Of a stretch of DNA of 64,000 bases, positions 51,801 to 60,440 are shown piece by piece; position 1 is the stretch's first letter, and the number at the start of each line of letters is the position of its first letter. The position numbers were made by a program, and so were the translations under genes. The notes under the pieces were generated by a model. It made no database searches and was not told the origin of the DNA. It saw only the letters and a list, made by a program, of their open reading frames with translations. Origin of the DNA: Phalacrocorax aristotelis (taxonomy: Eukaryota; Chordata; Aves; Suliformes; Phalacrocoracidae); the NCBI RefSeq assembly GCF_949628215.1, contig NC_134311.1, positions 17,050,582 through 17,114,581 on the forward strand, given 5' to 3'.

Positions 51801-52324
51801 TGTTTATTGATCTTTTAAAAAGTATAAAATATTACTGAATATTGTGAAGCAGTAAAACAGTTTCCAGTGACTCAGAAGTAGACCTTGTTCCCAAAAGAAT
51901 GTCTGGAGTTTTGCTTTATTCATTACGGAAATACAACCCTCCAGCTTTGTTTTAAATTTAAAAAAAAAAAAAAAAGCGGTACCCTTAGAGGTAGGAATAG
52001 CAAACTGAGCTTGCAAACAAATGCTGTATAACTGTATAAAAGTATAGCATTGTGTTCAATGTGTGGTAACAACAGTGTTGCTATGAGCAGATTTGTGTAT
52101 TTGTTACTTGCACTTTTTCTTGCATTATGTGATAATGTGAATGGATGATATGAAGCACCTATGTTCTTGTTTTGTCTGATGGACACAAATTTACCTCAAG
52201 AGGAGGAAGGTATGTTTGTTTTCTTTTCCAGCATTTAGTACTTAACAGTGAGTGTTCTTCCCTTCTCTTCAAGCTAATAAAATACTGGGAGGCGTTCCTA
52301 CCTGAAGCCAAAGCCATCGCCTAA
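16516..52324 (+). CDS. SNX2: Sorting nexin-2, complete (15 coding exons, 519 codons)
   Basis: SNX2 is a PX-BAR sorting nexin that works on the cytosolic face of early endosomes. It pairs with SNX5/SNX6 in the ESCPE-1 (retromer-associated SNX-BAR) coat and shapes tubules for endosome-to-Golgi and recycling transport. The 15 exons join in frame to 519 residues, the length I recall for human SNX2, ending in FLPEAKAIA. The N-terminal tail (1-~139) is acidic and disordered, with DLF motifs at 26-28 and 72-74; acidic DLF motifs in SNX1/SNX2 bind the SNX27 FERM domain. The PX domain is about 140-269, and PI3P-pocket residues R183, S185, K211 and R235 are all present. A linker amphipathic helix (about 278-298, [10 protein letters not shown]) precedes the BAR coiled coil (about 299-519). 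The start was chosen for its CpG-island position and conserved N-terminus ([11 protein letters not shown]). Introns are GT-AG except intron 13. The identification is from remembered family sequence, not a search. Confidence 0.97.
20780..20823 (+). repeat. 22-bp tandem duplication (2 copies)
   Basis: Copies 20780-20801 and 20802-20823 differ at one base (GGATGTCC versus GGATATCC) around a shared CCAAACATCTCA. It looks like a simple slippage duplication. Confidence 0.9.
21340..21924 (+). mobile_element. Solo LTR of an avian endogenous retrovirus (copy A)
   Basis: Starts TGTTGTGGTTTAGCCCC and ends AAAACCATGACA, i.e. TG...CA ends, 585 bp. It shares long blocks with copy C at 55414-55970, such as AGTTAATATACTGGGCATGA, GGATCAGCTGTCCTCGCTGTG and CTTCTTGTGCACC. 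No coding sequence or second matched LTR is attached, so it is a solo LTR. A sense-strand AATAAA lies at 21481-21486. No clean target duplication was found. By likeness to copy C it is probably ERVL-type. Confidence 0.82.
22445..23030 (+). mobile_element. Solo LTR, older relative (copy B)
   Basis: Begins TGTTGCAGTTTAACTCCAG and ends near CACAGCCAAAAACAGTACA, about 586 bp. It is recognisably the same family as copy A (TGGAATATTCCTTTGGTCAG, CAGCTGTGTCCCCTCCC, CTTCTTGTGCA) but more diverged. Flanks CAGCC (22440-22444) and CAGCT (23031-23035) could be a decayed 5-bp target duplication. It lies only about 520 bp from copy A in the same orientation. Its divergence and the lack of viral sequence between them argue for two separate insertions, not one provirus. 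Confidence 0.75.
26277..26394 (+). CDS. SNX2: SNX2 coding exon 2
   Basis: Residues 37-75 plus the first base of codon 76. It holds a Ser/Pro-rich stretch ([10 protein letters not shown]) and the second acidic DLF motif (DDDREDLFA, 67-75). Acceptor AAACAG, donor G|GTAATT. Confidence 0.97.
29697..30029 (-). mobile_element. CR1 LINE 3' fragment, antisense
   Basis: Begins with the reverse complement of a CR1 tail (AGAATCACAGAATGGTTTG, then TTGGAAGGGACCTT) and continues through CTTCCAGGGATGGGACGTCC and GGCAACCTGTTCCAGTGCC. It is 5'-truncated at about 30029, as is usual for CR1. Confidence 0.92.
33049..33090 (+). repeat. T-rich tract with GG interruptions
   Basis: Runs of T broken by GG/TGG (GGTTTGTTTTTTGG pattern). 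It resembles the tracts at about 43098-43172 and 46187-46245 in later introns. Confidence 0.8.
33411..33939 (+). mobile_element. CR1 LINE 3' fragment
   Basis: Shows CR1 C-terminal and tail landmarks: CCTGGTGAGGCCAAACCTGG, GAGCTGAGGCTGTTCAGCCTG, GCACTGGCACAGGTTGTC, then TTGAGCAGAGGGGTTAGGCTAG and the tail CAGCAGTTCTGTGAT. It has several gaps and a T-rich insertion near 33736, so it is moderately old. Confidence 0.88.
35553..35716 (+). CDS. SNX2: SNX2 coding exon 3
   Basis: Residues 76-130, the Thr/Pro-rich part of the disordered N-terminus ([10 protein letters not shown]) followed by [11 protein letters not shown]. Acceptor TATCTAG, donor GAG|GTATGC. Confidence 0.97.
35717..36999 (+). other. 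SNX2: SNX2 intron 3
   Basis: 1283 bp. It contains only a short antisense CR1 fragment (about 36728-36815). The 178-codon open frame on the minus strand (36267-36803) overlaps this fragment and has no recognisable features. Confidence 0.8.
36728..36815 (-). mobile_element. Short CR1 tail, antisense
   Basis: AAATCACTTAGGTTGGAAAA, then AGATCATTGAGTCCAACC and CAAGTCCAAGTCACCA-like bases, is the reverse complement of a CR1 3' end. It covers under 100 bp. Confidence 0.8.
37000..37066 (+). CDS. SNX2: SNX2 coding exon 4
   Basis: Residues 131-152 plus the first base of codon 153. It covers the acidic lead into the PX domain ([14 protein letters not shown]) and the first PX strand. Acceptor TTCCTAG, donor G|GTAAGT. 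Confidence 0.97.
37273..37316 (+). CDS. SNX2: SNX2 coding exon 5
   Basis: Residues 153-167 ([15 protein letters not shown]), a PX beta strand. Only 44 bp, flanked by introns of 206 and 90 bp. Acceptor TTACAG, donor AAG|GTAACT. Confidence 0.97.
37407..37548 (+). CDS. SNX2: SNX2 coding exon 6
   Basis: Residues 168-214 plus one base. This is the heart of the PX domain: KRRFSDF supplies R183 and S185 of the PI3P pocket, and the PPAPEK proline loop supplies K211. The acceptor is a long T tract ending TTAAG; donor G|GTAAGT. Confidence 0.97.
37549..40714 (+). other. SNX2: SNX2 intron 6
   Basis: 3166 bp of AT-rich unique-looking sequence with no recognised repeat, RNA gene or extra exon. Confidence 0.75.
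40715..40793 (+). CDS. SNX2: SNX2 coding exon 7
   Basis: Residues 215-240 plus two bases of codon 241. It contains [11 protein letters not shown] with R235, the remaining PX pocket arginine. Acceptor TTCAAAG, donor AAG|GTAACA, phase 2. Confidence 0.96.
40794..43449 (+). other. SNX2: SNX2 intron 7
   Basis: 2656 bp, AT-rich. A T/G-rich tract of GGTTTT-type units lies at about 43098-43172. No exon-like open frame is supported. Confidence 0.75.
43098..43172 (+). repeat. T/G-rich tract (GGTTTT-type)
   Basis: Irregular GGTTTT, GGGTT and T-run units in the SNX2 sense strand, intron 7. Any frame through it is low-complexity. Confidence 0.8.
43450..43525 (+). CDS. SNX2: SNX2 coding exon 8
   Basis: Completes codon 241 and encodes 242-266 ([20 protein letters not shown]), the last PX helices. 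Acceptor ATCATAG, donor GAG|GTATTT. Confidence 0.97.
43526..44834 (+). other. SNX2: SNX2 intron 8
   Basis: 1309 bp. Nothing recognisable beyond AT-rich sequence. Confidence 0.7.
44835..44948 (+). CDS. SNX2: SNX2 coding exon 9
   Basis: Residues 267-304. It includes the amphipathic helix between PX and BAR ([18 protein letters not shown], about 281-298), which in SNX1/SNX2 inserts into curved membrane. Acceptor TTCCAG, donor GCA|GTAAGA. Confidence 0.97.
45176..45269 (+). CDS. SNX2: SNX2 coding exon 10
   Basis: Residues 305-335 plus one base. This is the start of BAR helix 1, with a heptad-like pattern ([19 protein letters not shown]). Acceptor TTGTCAG, donor G|GTAACT. Confidence 0.97.
45270..47087 (+). 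other. SNX2: SNX2 intron 10
   Basis: 1818 bp. It contains a T-rich tract with GG interruptions at about 46187-46245. Nothing else is recognised. Confidence 0.75.
46187..46245 (+). repeat. T-rich tract with GG interruptions
   Basis: GGTTTGGGTTTTTTTTG, then a long T run and GGTTTGGTTTTGG, intron 10. It resembles the tracts in introns 2 and 7. Confidence 0.85.
47088..47293 (+). CDS. SNX2: SNX2 coding exon 11
   Basis: Residues 336-404, the largest coding exon (206 bp). It covers the BAR dimer core with [20 protein letters not shown] and [18 protein letters not shown]. Acceptor TTTCAG, donor AAA|GTGAGT. Confidence 0.97.
47294..48308 (+). other. SNX2: SNX2 intron 11
   Basis: 1015 bp of AT-rich sequence, no feature recognised. 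Confidence 0.7.
48309..48452 (+). CDS. SNX2: SNX2 coding exon 12
   Basis: Residues 405-452. BAR helix 2 and the helix 2/3 turn: [32 protein letters not shown]. Acceptor TTACAG, donor GAG|GTAATG. Confidence 0.97.
48453..51203 (+). other. SNX2: SNX2 intron 12
   Basis: 2751 bp. A (TA)n microsatellite lies at 48850-48884. A non-splicing reading of 48721-48830 gives a helical-looking peptide ([26 protein letters not shown]); it is discussed as a finding because it is preceded by CTTGGGTAG. Confidence 0.7.
48850..48884. repeat. (TA)n microsatellite
   Basis: About eleven TA units followed by TGTATGTATATG. Likely length-polymorphic. Confidence 0.92.
51204..51284 (+). CDS. SNX2: SNX2 coding exon 13
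   Basis: Residues 453-479 ([20 protein letters not shown], ending GRFE). Acceptor TTGCCAG. The donor is GAG|GCACGT, a non-canonical GC donor. The frame and conserved protein require the exon to end here: using the GT four bases downstream would add 4 nt and shift the frame. Confidence 0.94.
51392..51463 (+). CDS. SNX2: SNX2 coding exon 14
   Basis: Residues 480-503 ([20 protein letters not shown]), BAR helix 3. Acceptor TTAACAG, donor CAG|GTAAGA. Intron 13 before it is 107 bp. Confidence 0.97.
51464..52273 (+). other. SNX2: SNX2 intron 14
   Basis: 810 bp with an A-run at about 51959-51976. No other feature recognised. Confidence 0.75.
52274..52324 (+). CDS. SNX2: SNX2 coding exon 15 and stop
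   Basis: Residues 504-519 ([16 protein letters not shown]) and TAA at 52322-52324. The acceptor CTTCAAG follows a pyrimidine-rich stretch (TTCTTCCCTTCTCTTC). Confidence 0.97.
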   Translation, partial: LIKYWEAFLPEAKAIA

Positions 52325-52755
52325 AAGAATAATATTCCAAATGACAAGATACTCTGGATGTTTGTCCTGGATAAAACTGAATTCCACAGCGAAATCACTT
52401 TAAATCATCCAAATAAACCACTATATATTTTATGAATTAACATGTGGCTTTTTTTATATACCACAGCATTTTATTAACAAGCTGCATGTCCTGACCCTCT
52501 TTGAAGTGGACTGTGGCATGATGTTCTGCAATACATTGCTGAATTGAACACTATTGTGTCTTAATACTTGCACTAAAATGTGCGCTGCAAGGCCAGAAAG
52601 CTGATATTTTTGTTCTTTACAGTACAATGTTCTGTAGTACATTTACCTGATCTTTATGAAACCAATTTAATTGCATTAATGTTCACTTAAACATTCCTGT
52701 ACAAAATCATGTTTTTGTGATTACAATAATAAAGGGATGTACCTTGTGAAACATT
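52325..52755 (+). terminator. SNX2: SNX2 3' UTR with two poly(A) signals
   Basis: AATAAA hexamers lie at 52412-52417, 88 bp after the stop, and at 52728-52733. The distal one is followed by a GT-rich element (GGTTGTGTGTCTGT, 52765-52778), the usual downstream element, so cleavage is expected near 52745-52755. The proximal one has a weaker downstream context and could give a very short 3' UTR. Confidence 0.8.
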
Positions 52756-55413
52756 AAACACACTGGTTGTGTGTCTGTAGATATTTACTGGTGCTCTTAG
52801 AAGTAGCATTTAGAACAAACTGAGATATCAAAGGCAAAAGAAACGTTTAGTAATGAATGCTGGAGATCCACAAACAAGTATTTGTTGTAAACACTCTGGT
52901 TTTTAATTATTAATTCTTTCATTCTGGTATTCTCTCCACCTGAAGTTATCACTGCCTTGGCAAACTGTAATGCATTAATACTCCTAGGCTGATGCTTGGG
53001 CAACAGAGGCATAAACTGAAATCTCTTCCAAGCATTTTACAAAGCTTCTGAGGGGTTAAGATCACCTGCATGGTCAAATACCGATGTCCTACTGGACTGA
53101 TAAATTTCATCAGTTGTCTTCAGTGGTCTCAGGATACAAAAGGAAGAAAATCTTGTAATAATTCTGGTAGTTGGGGAGGAGGAAAAGTAGGTCATTCAGC
53201 TGAGTGCAAGCTAGTTGTAAGGGCTAGCATTCTACTTGGATTTTCTTGAGCAGAAAATTCGCTTGCAGGGACTGGTTATCTTCTGTAAGAAATCAGCAGC
53301 TCAACATTTTTCTGAAATACACAGTATAACATAGGATGTGCTGCTTTGTCATTTTAATGGCATACTGAGCTTGTCAATGGCACGTATTAATATTAATGGC
53401 AGGTATTAATATTACATTTTAGACAGTCGTTAACCATGTAAAATATAAGAGAAGCTGTTGCTTTCAGCTAATCATAAGACTGCAGGGATAAGCCCATGAA
53501 TTTGTATTGTTTGTGGTTAAGCATTAAGATACACCCAATACTATTTCTGAACAGAATGGAAACCTGAATTCAGCTGGAAGTTCATACACTGATTTATGCA
53601 ATGAAACTAGTATAAACTTTCCAGATTAGGGTCTCCTATTGTTTCTGTACAGAGGTCAATTAAGTATTTCTAGGAATTTTCAAGGAAACTAGTACAGAAA
53701 CTTCTTTTTGCAAAGCATTTATCAAGCGTTTATGGAGTATCTTTTTAAATGGTGAAATGCTAAAACCTTAAGCTTTTAATACCTTGCACATCAGTGTTTG
53801 TGAAGTCATTTAACTTGTAACTTTTTTGAAAAGCTCAATTATGTAATAGGCTTATGATGAAGAAACTGATACAGGCATAACATTCTACTAAGTGTTATGA
53901 TACACTTGACTTTGGCTTGCGCATTGCTATTGACAATTGACCAGCAGTTCAACATTAAATTTCAGATTTGTTCCAGTGAAAGTGGTTACTTCCATAATTA
54001 AAGACTTGATTTGGACGTGCAGAGCTCAAAATGGCTGAACATACACTTTCATGATCTTTTGTCTTTGTGTTTTGTCCAACTTTCTTAGCTCTTAATCTTT
54101 TTTTTTTTCTCTCTCAGAATTAGAATTCAGTTGAATTATAGATCAGTTTTCTTCTCTGTGTGATGAATGAGAAATAGCTTTCACATTAGCCTCCTAGCAG
54201 GGATTAGCGTGACTTTCGTTGTCTACTACAACGGAAGACAAGAATGAGTTGTGTAGGTGTTTTGTATTTTTTTCTTAAAACCAGAGGTCTGAAGTCTGTT
54301 TGAGAACAAAAGGATAATAGCATTTCTGGAGTTCAGGGTCACGGAGGGTTGCTAACACAAAAATTTGTAGTTTTTTTTGCATCACAAGGTTAATTTGAAC
54401 AGGAGACCCAGATCAGCTGTCACATTTGGCTAGCATAAAACTGTTGTTTCAAGAATCTGTTAACTTATTTTGCATGTATTCCCTTACATTATGAAGATTG
54501 AAAGTTTGCTTATTGTCTTTTTTAGTATGATTAACATCCATGTTAGCAGATGTTTCTCAAACCCAGTGAATGGAGGTGTTGCTGAACTATTTTCTCTGTG
54601 GAGCTCACTACAGAATCTTGTACTACATTTAAGTGTTGTTTCCCTGCAACTGCAAGCCAGGCTACCACTGAAGAATCACAAGCATGAACAAAAATAATTT
54701 TGCAAAACAGTGAACTACATTTGGAGTGCTGCATAGAAGACAAGAAAACAAGACTACTGAAATGTAGATTACTTTTTAGATTAAAATAAACTCTGTAGGT
54801 GTATTCAACAATTTTAAATCATCCCCATTCCTGTATCCATCATTAATTAAAAATATATGATGTGATGTGGCTCAAATTGAAGATATTGTTACCTCTTTCT
54901 TAAACCTGATGTTCAGTCTACAGTAAGTCTCTGATTCTTCGGTCACTGTCCCTTTTAAAATGGAATATTTTGCTTCCTTATCAATTATTCCTTCCTTTAA
55001 CTTTCCTGTTTCCCTCTGAAGGCCTCATATGGGAGCTTGTGTTTCAGCACCTCTGGAGTTCATGCCCCAAATATGTCAGTTTCTTTTGGATTCTAGTGGA
55101 GATGAACTACTGGCTAGTATATCCTGTGCATTTAAGTGAACAACCAGTGTAGAGTGAAATGATTGTCTTAAGAAAAAGAAGAGAAAACAAGAAAAAAAAC
55201 CCCAAAACCACACATTTTTTCTGTCCTTCCACTTTAGAGTGTAACAGGCTGTGTAATAATTTGAATCTCTGGCAACATATAAGTCCATTACAACCATGTG
55301 GGGGAAAAAAGTTCAATATTAAAACATGGAAGCAGCTGAAGTTTCAGTTTTTTGAAAATGTTACTTGTTATCTACTAAGGGTATTATTCCCTTTTTCAAA
55401 ATTCTTGTCTTCC
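52756..55413. other. SNX2-SNX24 intergenic DNA, left part
   Basis: AT-rich, no gene supported. A 19-bp tandem duplication sits at 53376-53413 and an isolated AATAAA near 54786. It could be late SNX2 3' UTR sequence, but nothing requires that. Confidence 0.65.
53376..53413 (+). repeat. 19-bp tandem duplication (2 copies)
   Basis: AATGGCACGTATTAATATT is followed directly by the same sequence with one change (GCACG to GCAGG). Confidence 0.9.
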
Positions 55414-55970
55414 TATTGTGAAACCTGGCAGGCAGCTAAACACCACACAGCCTGCCGCTTACCACCCCCCACTCCCACCCCAGTGGGAGGGGGGAGAGAA
55501 TCGGAAGGGCAAAAGTAAGACAACTTGTGGGTTGATGTAAGAACAATTTAGTAATTAAGATAAAACAGAGTAATAATGTAATGAAAGGAAAACAACAGAG
55601 AGAGAAAGAAGTGAAACCCAGGGAAAGAAAAAGTGATGTAACTGCTCACCACCCACTGACTGATGCCCCACCAGTCCCCAAGCCATGATTGCTGCTTCCC
55701 TCTGCCAACTCCCCCCAGTTAATATACTGGGCATGACGTCACATGATATGGAACATCCCTTTGGCCAGTTTGGATCAGCTGTCCTCGCTGTGCCCCTTCC
55801 CCTTCTTGTGCACCTGGCAGAGCATGGGAGGCTGGAACAGTCCTCAACTCATGTAAGCACTGCTTAGCAACATCAGTGGGTTAGCAACACTATTCCCACA
55901 CTAAATCCAAAACACAGCACTACCAGCTACAGTGAAGAAAATTAACTCTGTCCCAGCTGAAACCAGGACA
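55414..55970 (+). mobile_element. Solo LTR with 5-bp target duplication (copy C, ERVL-like)
   Basis: 557 bp, beginning TATTGTGAAACC (first dinucleotide decayed from TG) and ending CCCAGCTGAAACCAGGACA. The flanks CTTCC at 55409-55413 and 55971-55975 are identical, and a 5-bp duplication is typical of ERVL-type insertions. Its interior blocks match copy A closely. A perfect CRE-type palindrome TGACGTCA lies at 55734-55741. No viral genes are attached. It lies about 4.5 kb upstream of the SNX24 start. Confidence 0.87.
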
Positions 55971-58620
55971 CTTCCTTAATTGAAGGGGGAATGAGCTTGC
56001 TAATAAATAACTTTTGACTTCACTACTAAAACACTATTTTTTTTGTCCAGATCAGTGAGAAAATGACCATCATAGGGAAGGATATTAAATAATCCAAATC
56101 TGTTGTCTGTCACTAAGAAAGAGGGTCTCAGAAGAGTATGCAAAGTAGCTTAGGCAGAATCCTTCCAGCAGGATATTTGTATAAAAATTAAGAAGTATTT
56201 AATGGAAATGAAAGGGAAAGAAGATACATGAAGTAAAGCAAGTATATGGTTAAGAGAGATCAACAGAAGAACACGAGGAAGGAAGACAGCACAAATCATG
56301 AGAAAGGAAATGCTTTCTCTTAGCCTCACATCCGATGTGGAATTTCCAGGGGCAGTTTCAGGAGGGTAGAGGAACACTGCACTGTGTGAAAACCTCCAGT
56401 TATATTACATTGTACTAATACACTGATTTTCTCCCCTTGCCCTACCCACCCATGTGCTCACGTACTTGAGCTGTTCAGAATGCTACCTACTTACCAGCTC
56501 CAAATATTGTGGGTGTTAAGAGAAGTGCTAAGGTTTTTATTTGATTTTCTGAACTTTTGTAGAAAACTGAGTTTTCCAGAGTTATGATTCCACCTGTCTT
56601 CTTTCCAGGTGGTCTTGTTTGTACTCACTGGCTGATGAAAGTCATTTGTGATGTCTTAGAAACAACCACACCGCTTCAGAAAATCCGCAGCTAAATCTTT
56701 AGAGGAGGGAGGAGGACATGAACCCCTTAAAAAGAAAATGCTCTTTTACTCGAATTTTTATCAAGTATGTTGAATTTTGGCACTATTTACTTAGGTCACC
56801 AGTATCTGTAAGCGTACAGTGAAGTGCAAGTTTACTTAAAACGAGTCTTTCTGGTAGCAGCTGAAAAATTGGCAAACTGAGGTTGCGGTCTCAATAAGGA
56901 CTATCTCTTTTTTTAATCTGGCCTCTTGTTCTGATGTGTGCTTTACTTATCACTTTGATTAGAATTTTTATATGTATTTCTTTGCCTACTTCTATTCTGG
57001 AAACTAGCCATTCAGAAAGCCCTTGAATTGTGAGGATTAGTGGAAACTGGTCTTTCAGAGTTGCCTGTGTCCATTCCTTTTTCTCCTCCCATGAATTGTT
57101 CTAGCATGATGAATGTTGAATCCCGCCTGCCTGCTCCCCAGGAGGAATTGCACAGTGACAGCTTTGGAAAAAAAGAAAAACAGAAGTGGCCAACAAAGAG
57201 CAGGGGGGCGGGCGAGGGAGTGTTTTATTTTCAAAACATATTTCCTTTTTAGATAGTCTGAAAGTTTGATTGTGAAAATGCCACATTCTTATTTAATTAT
57301 TTAAGCGTGGCATGCTTCACTGATCGGATCTGATTTTAAAAAGTGATGATTCATAGTTTCCGTAATCATGGAAGGTTAAGCTAAAGTCTAATGACAGGTA
57401 ACAGTTGAAACCGTACTGTATTTATTCATTTATTTTACATTCTGTATCAAATTAACCCAAGAATATAGCCCAAGGTAGTGAGACCTGTAATAAAAAACAG
57501 CATTGAAGGCCAATGCCTGCAGTTCCTACAGGACCTTCTGGGGCCTGCTCAACAGAGGAATTTGAAGGCAGCCTGTGTAATTGTGACCAGTAGAACTCAA
57601 CCCTTTTAGTTTTGCTTTTAAGATTACTAACATGATTTTTTATACGTGTTACACCAGCTCAAATCAAGCTACATTAAAATATATTCTCCTTGCTTTGTCA
57701 TTTGTGGGAACCATTATATGTGCAATTAGCTTTCAAAAACAAGAATGCTGGGTGGTTTTTGATGCATGTTGAAAACATTTTATGAATTAATGTTTCTTGA
57801 ATTCTTGCCCCTCAGTGTATGAGACAAAGGCAATCCTTGGCCAGACAGCCATGTGGAGAAACCCTATTTTTTCTTTAGATGTAACTTTAAAGATCAGCCA
57901 ACTAATGATGATATATTGTGCAAATTAAGTATTTAACATTCCAAAACATATTGACGTATTTGAATTCAGCTCACCGTGTAATCTTCCTTGTTCCTCTTGG
58001 CTGATGCACAGTCAAAAGTTCCATTACGTACTATTGAATTTGAAACCAGATTAATGTCTCAAACTTTTCTTTGTTAATAAGTTAGGGAGAAAAGTAGCTT
58101 TTTGAAGTAATTGGTTATTAGATTGCAAACAACCACAAATAGCGCCCCTACGAAATTCTTCTACTGGCTTCTCATCAGCATAAATGCATTATGGCATAAA
58201 TGGTGTCATTAGAATTGTCCATCCATTCTGTATTAGGGAAAGAACAGAAACTAAGCTTAAAGACTGGAGTCTTAATCAGAAACTGACAATTATAGCGTGA
58301 TAATTATTCTTTCACGTGCCCACATCTATCAAACTGATTAGACCATTATTATATGGCCTGCCTTTCCTTGGGATGATTATAATGTATTTATCAGAGTGTG
58401 CTTGGGGGGAAAATGGGATTCCTTGTTCACTCCCTTCAGTCATCACTGTCTGCCAATGACACGGTCCCTACAGTGAGAGCACACGGGGACTGGAAACCTG
58501 TTTGCTCTTGTTACCACTACCACAGCTCAGTGCTGGGACTGTCCTACTGGTCATCAGCAGCTGAGGACACTGGCACATAACAGCATTGTGCAGAAACAAA
58601 TGCCCAAGGACTGTCGTGCT
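55971..58620. other. SNX2-SNX24 intergenic DNA, middle part
   Basis: No gene, RNA gene or clear repeat recognised. Open frames are under 80 codons and unremarkable. Confidence 0.65.
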
Positions 58621-58985
58621 TTGGAGAAGGCTAAGGGGAGACCTTACTGCTCCCTACAACTACCCGAAAGGAGGTTGTCACAGGGTCGGTGTTGGTCTCT
58701 TCTCCCAAGTCACTAGTGACAGAACGAGAGGAAATGGCTTCCAGTTGCATCAGGGGAGGTTTAGATTGGATATTAGGAAGAATTTATTTACTGAGAGAGT
58801 GGCCAGGATTGGAAGAGGCTGCCCAGAGAGGTGGGGGAGTCACCATCCCTGGAGGTATTTAAAAGACACGTAGATGTGGCAATTCAGGGCATGGTTTAGT
58901 AGGCCTGGCAGCGTTGGGTTGATGGTTGGACTTGGCAATCTTAGAGGTCTTTTCCAACCTTAATGATTCTATGATTTTATGATTG
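58621..58985 (+). mobile_element. CR1 LINE 3' fragment
   Basis: Begins inside the ORF2 C-terminus (GGAGACCTTACTGCTCCC, then CTACCCGAAAGGAGGTTGTC) and runs through the full tail (GGTTGATGGTTGGACTTGGC, CTTTTCCAACCTTAATGATT), ending in ATTCTATG/ATTTTATG units. It belongs to the same general subfamily as the copy at 1-677. Confidence 0.92.
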
Positions 58986-59990
58986 GACTTCAGATCACTT
59001 TTTATTACATATGGTTGTCTAGCTAGTGTTAGTTTGCTTTTGTCCTCTTGGTTTTAGTCAAAAGCTTCCAATTTTGTATTGAATTCTTCAGGTCACAGGT
59101 CTTTGCTTAGAGCTAAATATAATTAAATTTAGCTGGCAGTAAAACAAAGAAAAATGGAGGGGAAAAAAGTGCTTGTAATGTTGTTTCTTCCTGATGTCAC
59201 TAGTCTAGAAGGAAACAAATTAGTTTTCAGAAGATGTTTCAAAAAACTGATCTTAGAAGCACTGAGGTAGCATAACCACAGAGGTCAGATAAAAGTAATA
59301 ATTTGTTTTCTGTCCATGTTTGAGGTATGTTTTTATACTTGACTCTGCTTATGGAAAATCAAACCCTGCATACGCATGGATTTATAACGGTAAAGATTGA
59401 AAGATCAGTGCCAGGTGGTGAAGTTGCACATCTTAACCATTTATCCTCTAAGACTCTCCAGCACTCATAAAACCTTACAAGGTGAGTTTTAAGGTGCTGC
59501 CATCTAATACAGCAGCGGCTTGTTGTCATTTTGCAGTGCTTCCGAATGGTTTGAAGCTTGGGGTTAGCAAATTTGTGTGAGGTGGAAGCGTTACCCTGTG
59601 CAACAGCATTGCCTGCTAGATTCATCTAGCATTCCACCTTCTCCTTCTGCCTCTATTACTTTTTAAGTCATCATCACAGCTGCTTCTTTTGGGGAGTAAG
59701 AAGTTTTATTTTATTTCCCCAATGACTACAAATCCCCTGCACTTTTCTGAAGCGGTTTGGTTCGCTCTGCCGAGTAACAAACTTAAGAGGCGGCTTCTCA
59801 GGAATGGCCACAATACGGGCAACCTCCCTTGGCCCTGAACTTTCATTTTCCTTAATTTCATGTATCAGTTCGTAACAGGCATTACGAAGGGTACTGTGTT
59901 TGTACAGCTATCGGGAGTTTGTTGGCGGGCAGATACAAGAACTGGTTTGAGCCGTGGTGTGGATTTACGGCTGGATAAAGCAATCCCTTC
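58986..59990. other. Intergenic DNA upstream of the SNX24 CpG island
   Basis: AT-rich, becoming GC-rich after about 59750. No gene supported. Confidence 0.6.
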
Positions 59991-60347
59991 GGAAGTAGAG
60001 TGCCTTTCCTCCCCGTCCTTCCGCGCCCCACGGCACCGCCGCTGCCCCGGCGTGCTCACGCAGGTGCGCTCAGGGGCGGTCACTAACAACGCGGTGCTTC
60101 CGGCGGAGCCTGCCCTGCCCTCGCCTCACGGCCCGCCGCGCCGCTGCCCGCCCGCGCCCGCCGCCGCAAACACCCCCTCCCTCCGCCTCGGCAGCGGCTC
60201 CCCCGCCCCGCCCCTCACCCACCCGCCCGTCCCGCACCCTCGGCGGGGACGGACGCGGGACAGACGCGACGGAGGGACACGACGGGTCACCGCCGCCGAA
60301 GCCCAACGCCGCAGACCGCCGCCCCGTCCCGCCCCGCCCCGCCCGGC

Positions 60348-60369
60348 GTCACGTGCCCGGCGTCACGTG
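60348..60369. promoter_or_regulatory. SNX24: Pair of GTCACGTG E-boxes upstream of SNX24
   Basis: GTCACGTG occurs at 60348-60355 and again at 60362-60369, inside a 14-bp near-repeat (CCCGGCGTCACGTG), 72-93 bp before the SNX24 ATG. These are CLEAR/M-box/USF-like sites. The SNX2 promoter also has two. Confidence 0.6.
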
Positions 60370-60379
60370 CGCCGTGCAG

Positions 60380-60418
60380 ATGGCTGCGGTGGCGGCGGGC
60401 GGGAGCCCGCGGCCCTGA
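60380..60418 (+). promoter_or_regulatory. SNX24: Possible upstream ORF of SNX24 (uORF1)
   Basis: ATGGCTGCGGTG... encodes 12 residues rich in Ala and Gly, stopping at TGA 60416-60418. It matters only if transcription starts upstream of 60380. The preceding CAGATGGCTGC also resembles a weak YY1 site. The TGA overlaps a second upstream ATG (60418-60420) in TGATG. Confidence 0.4.
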
Positions 60419-60440
60419 TGGGGAGCCGGCTCGCCTCGCC

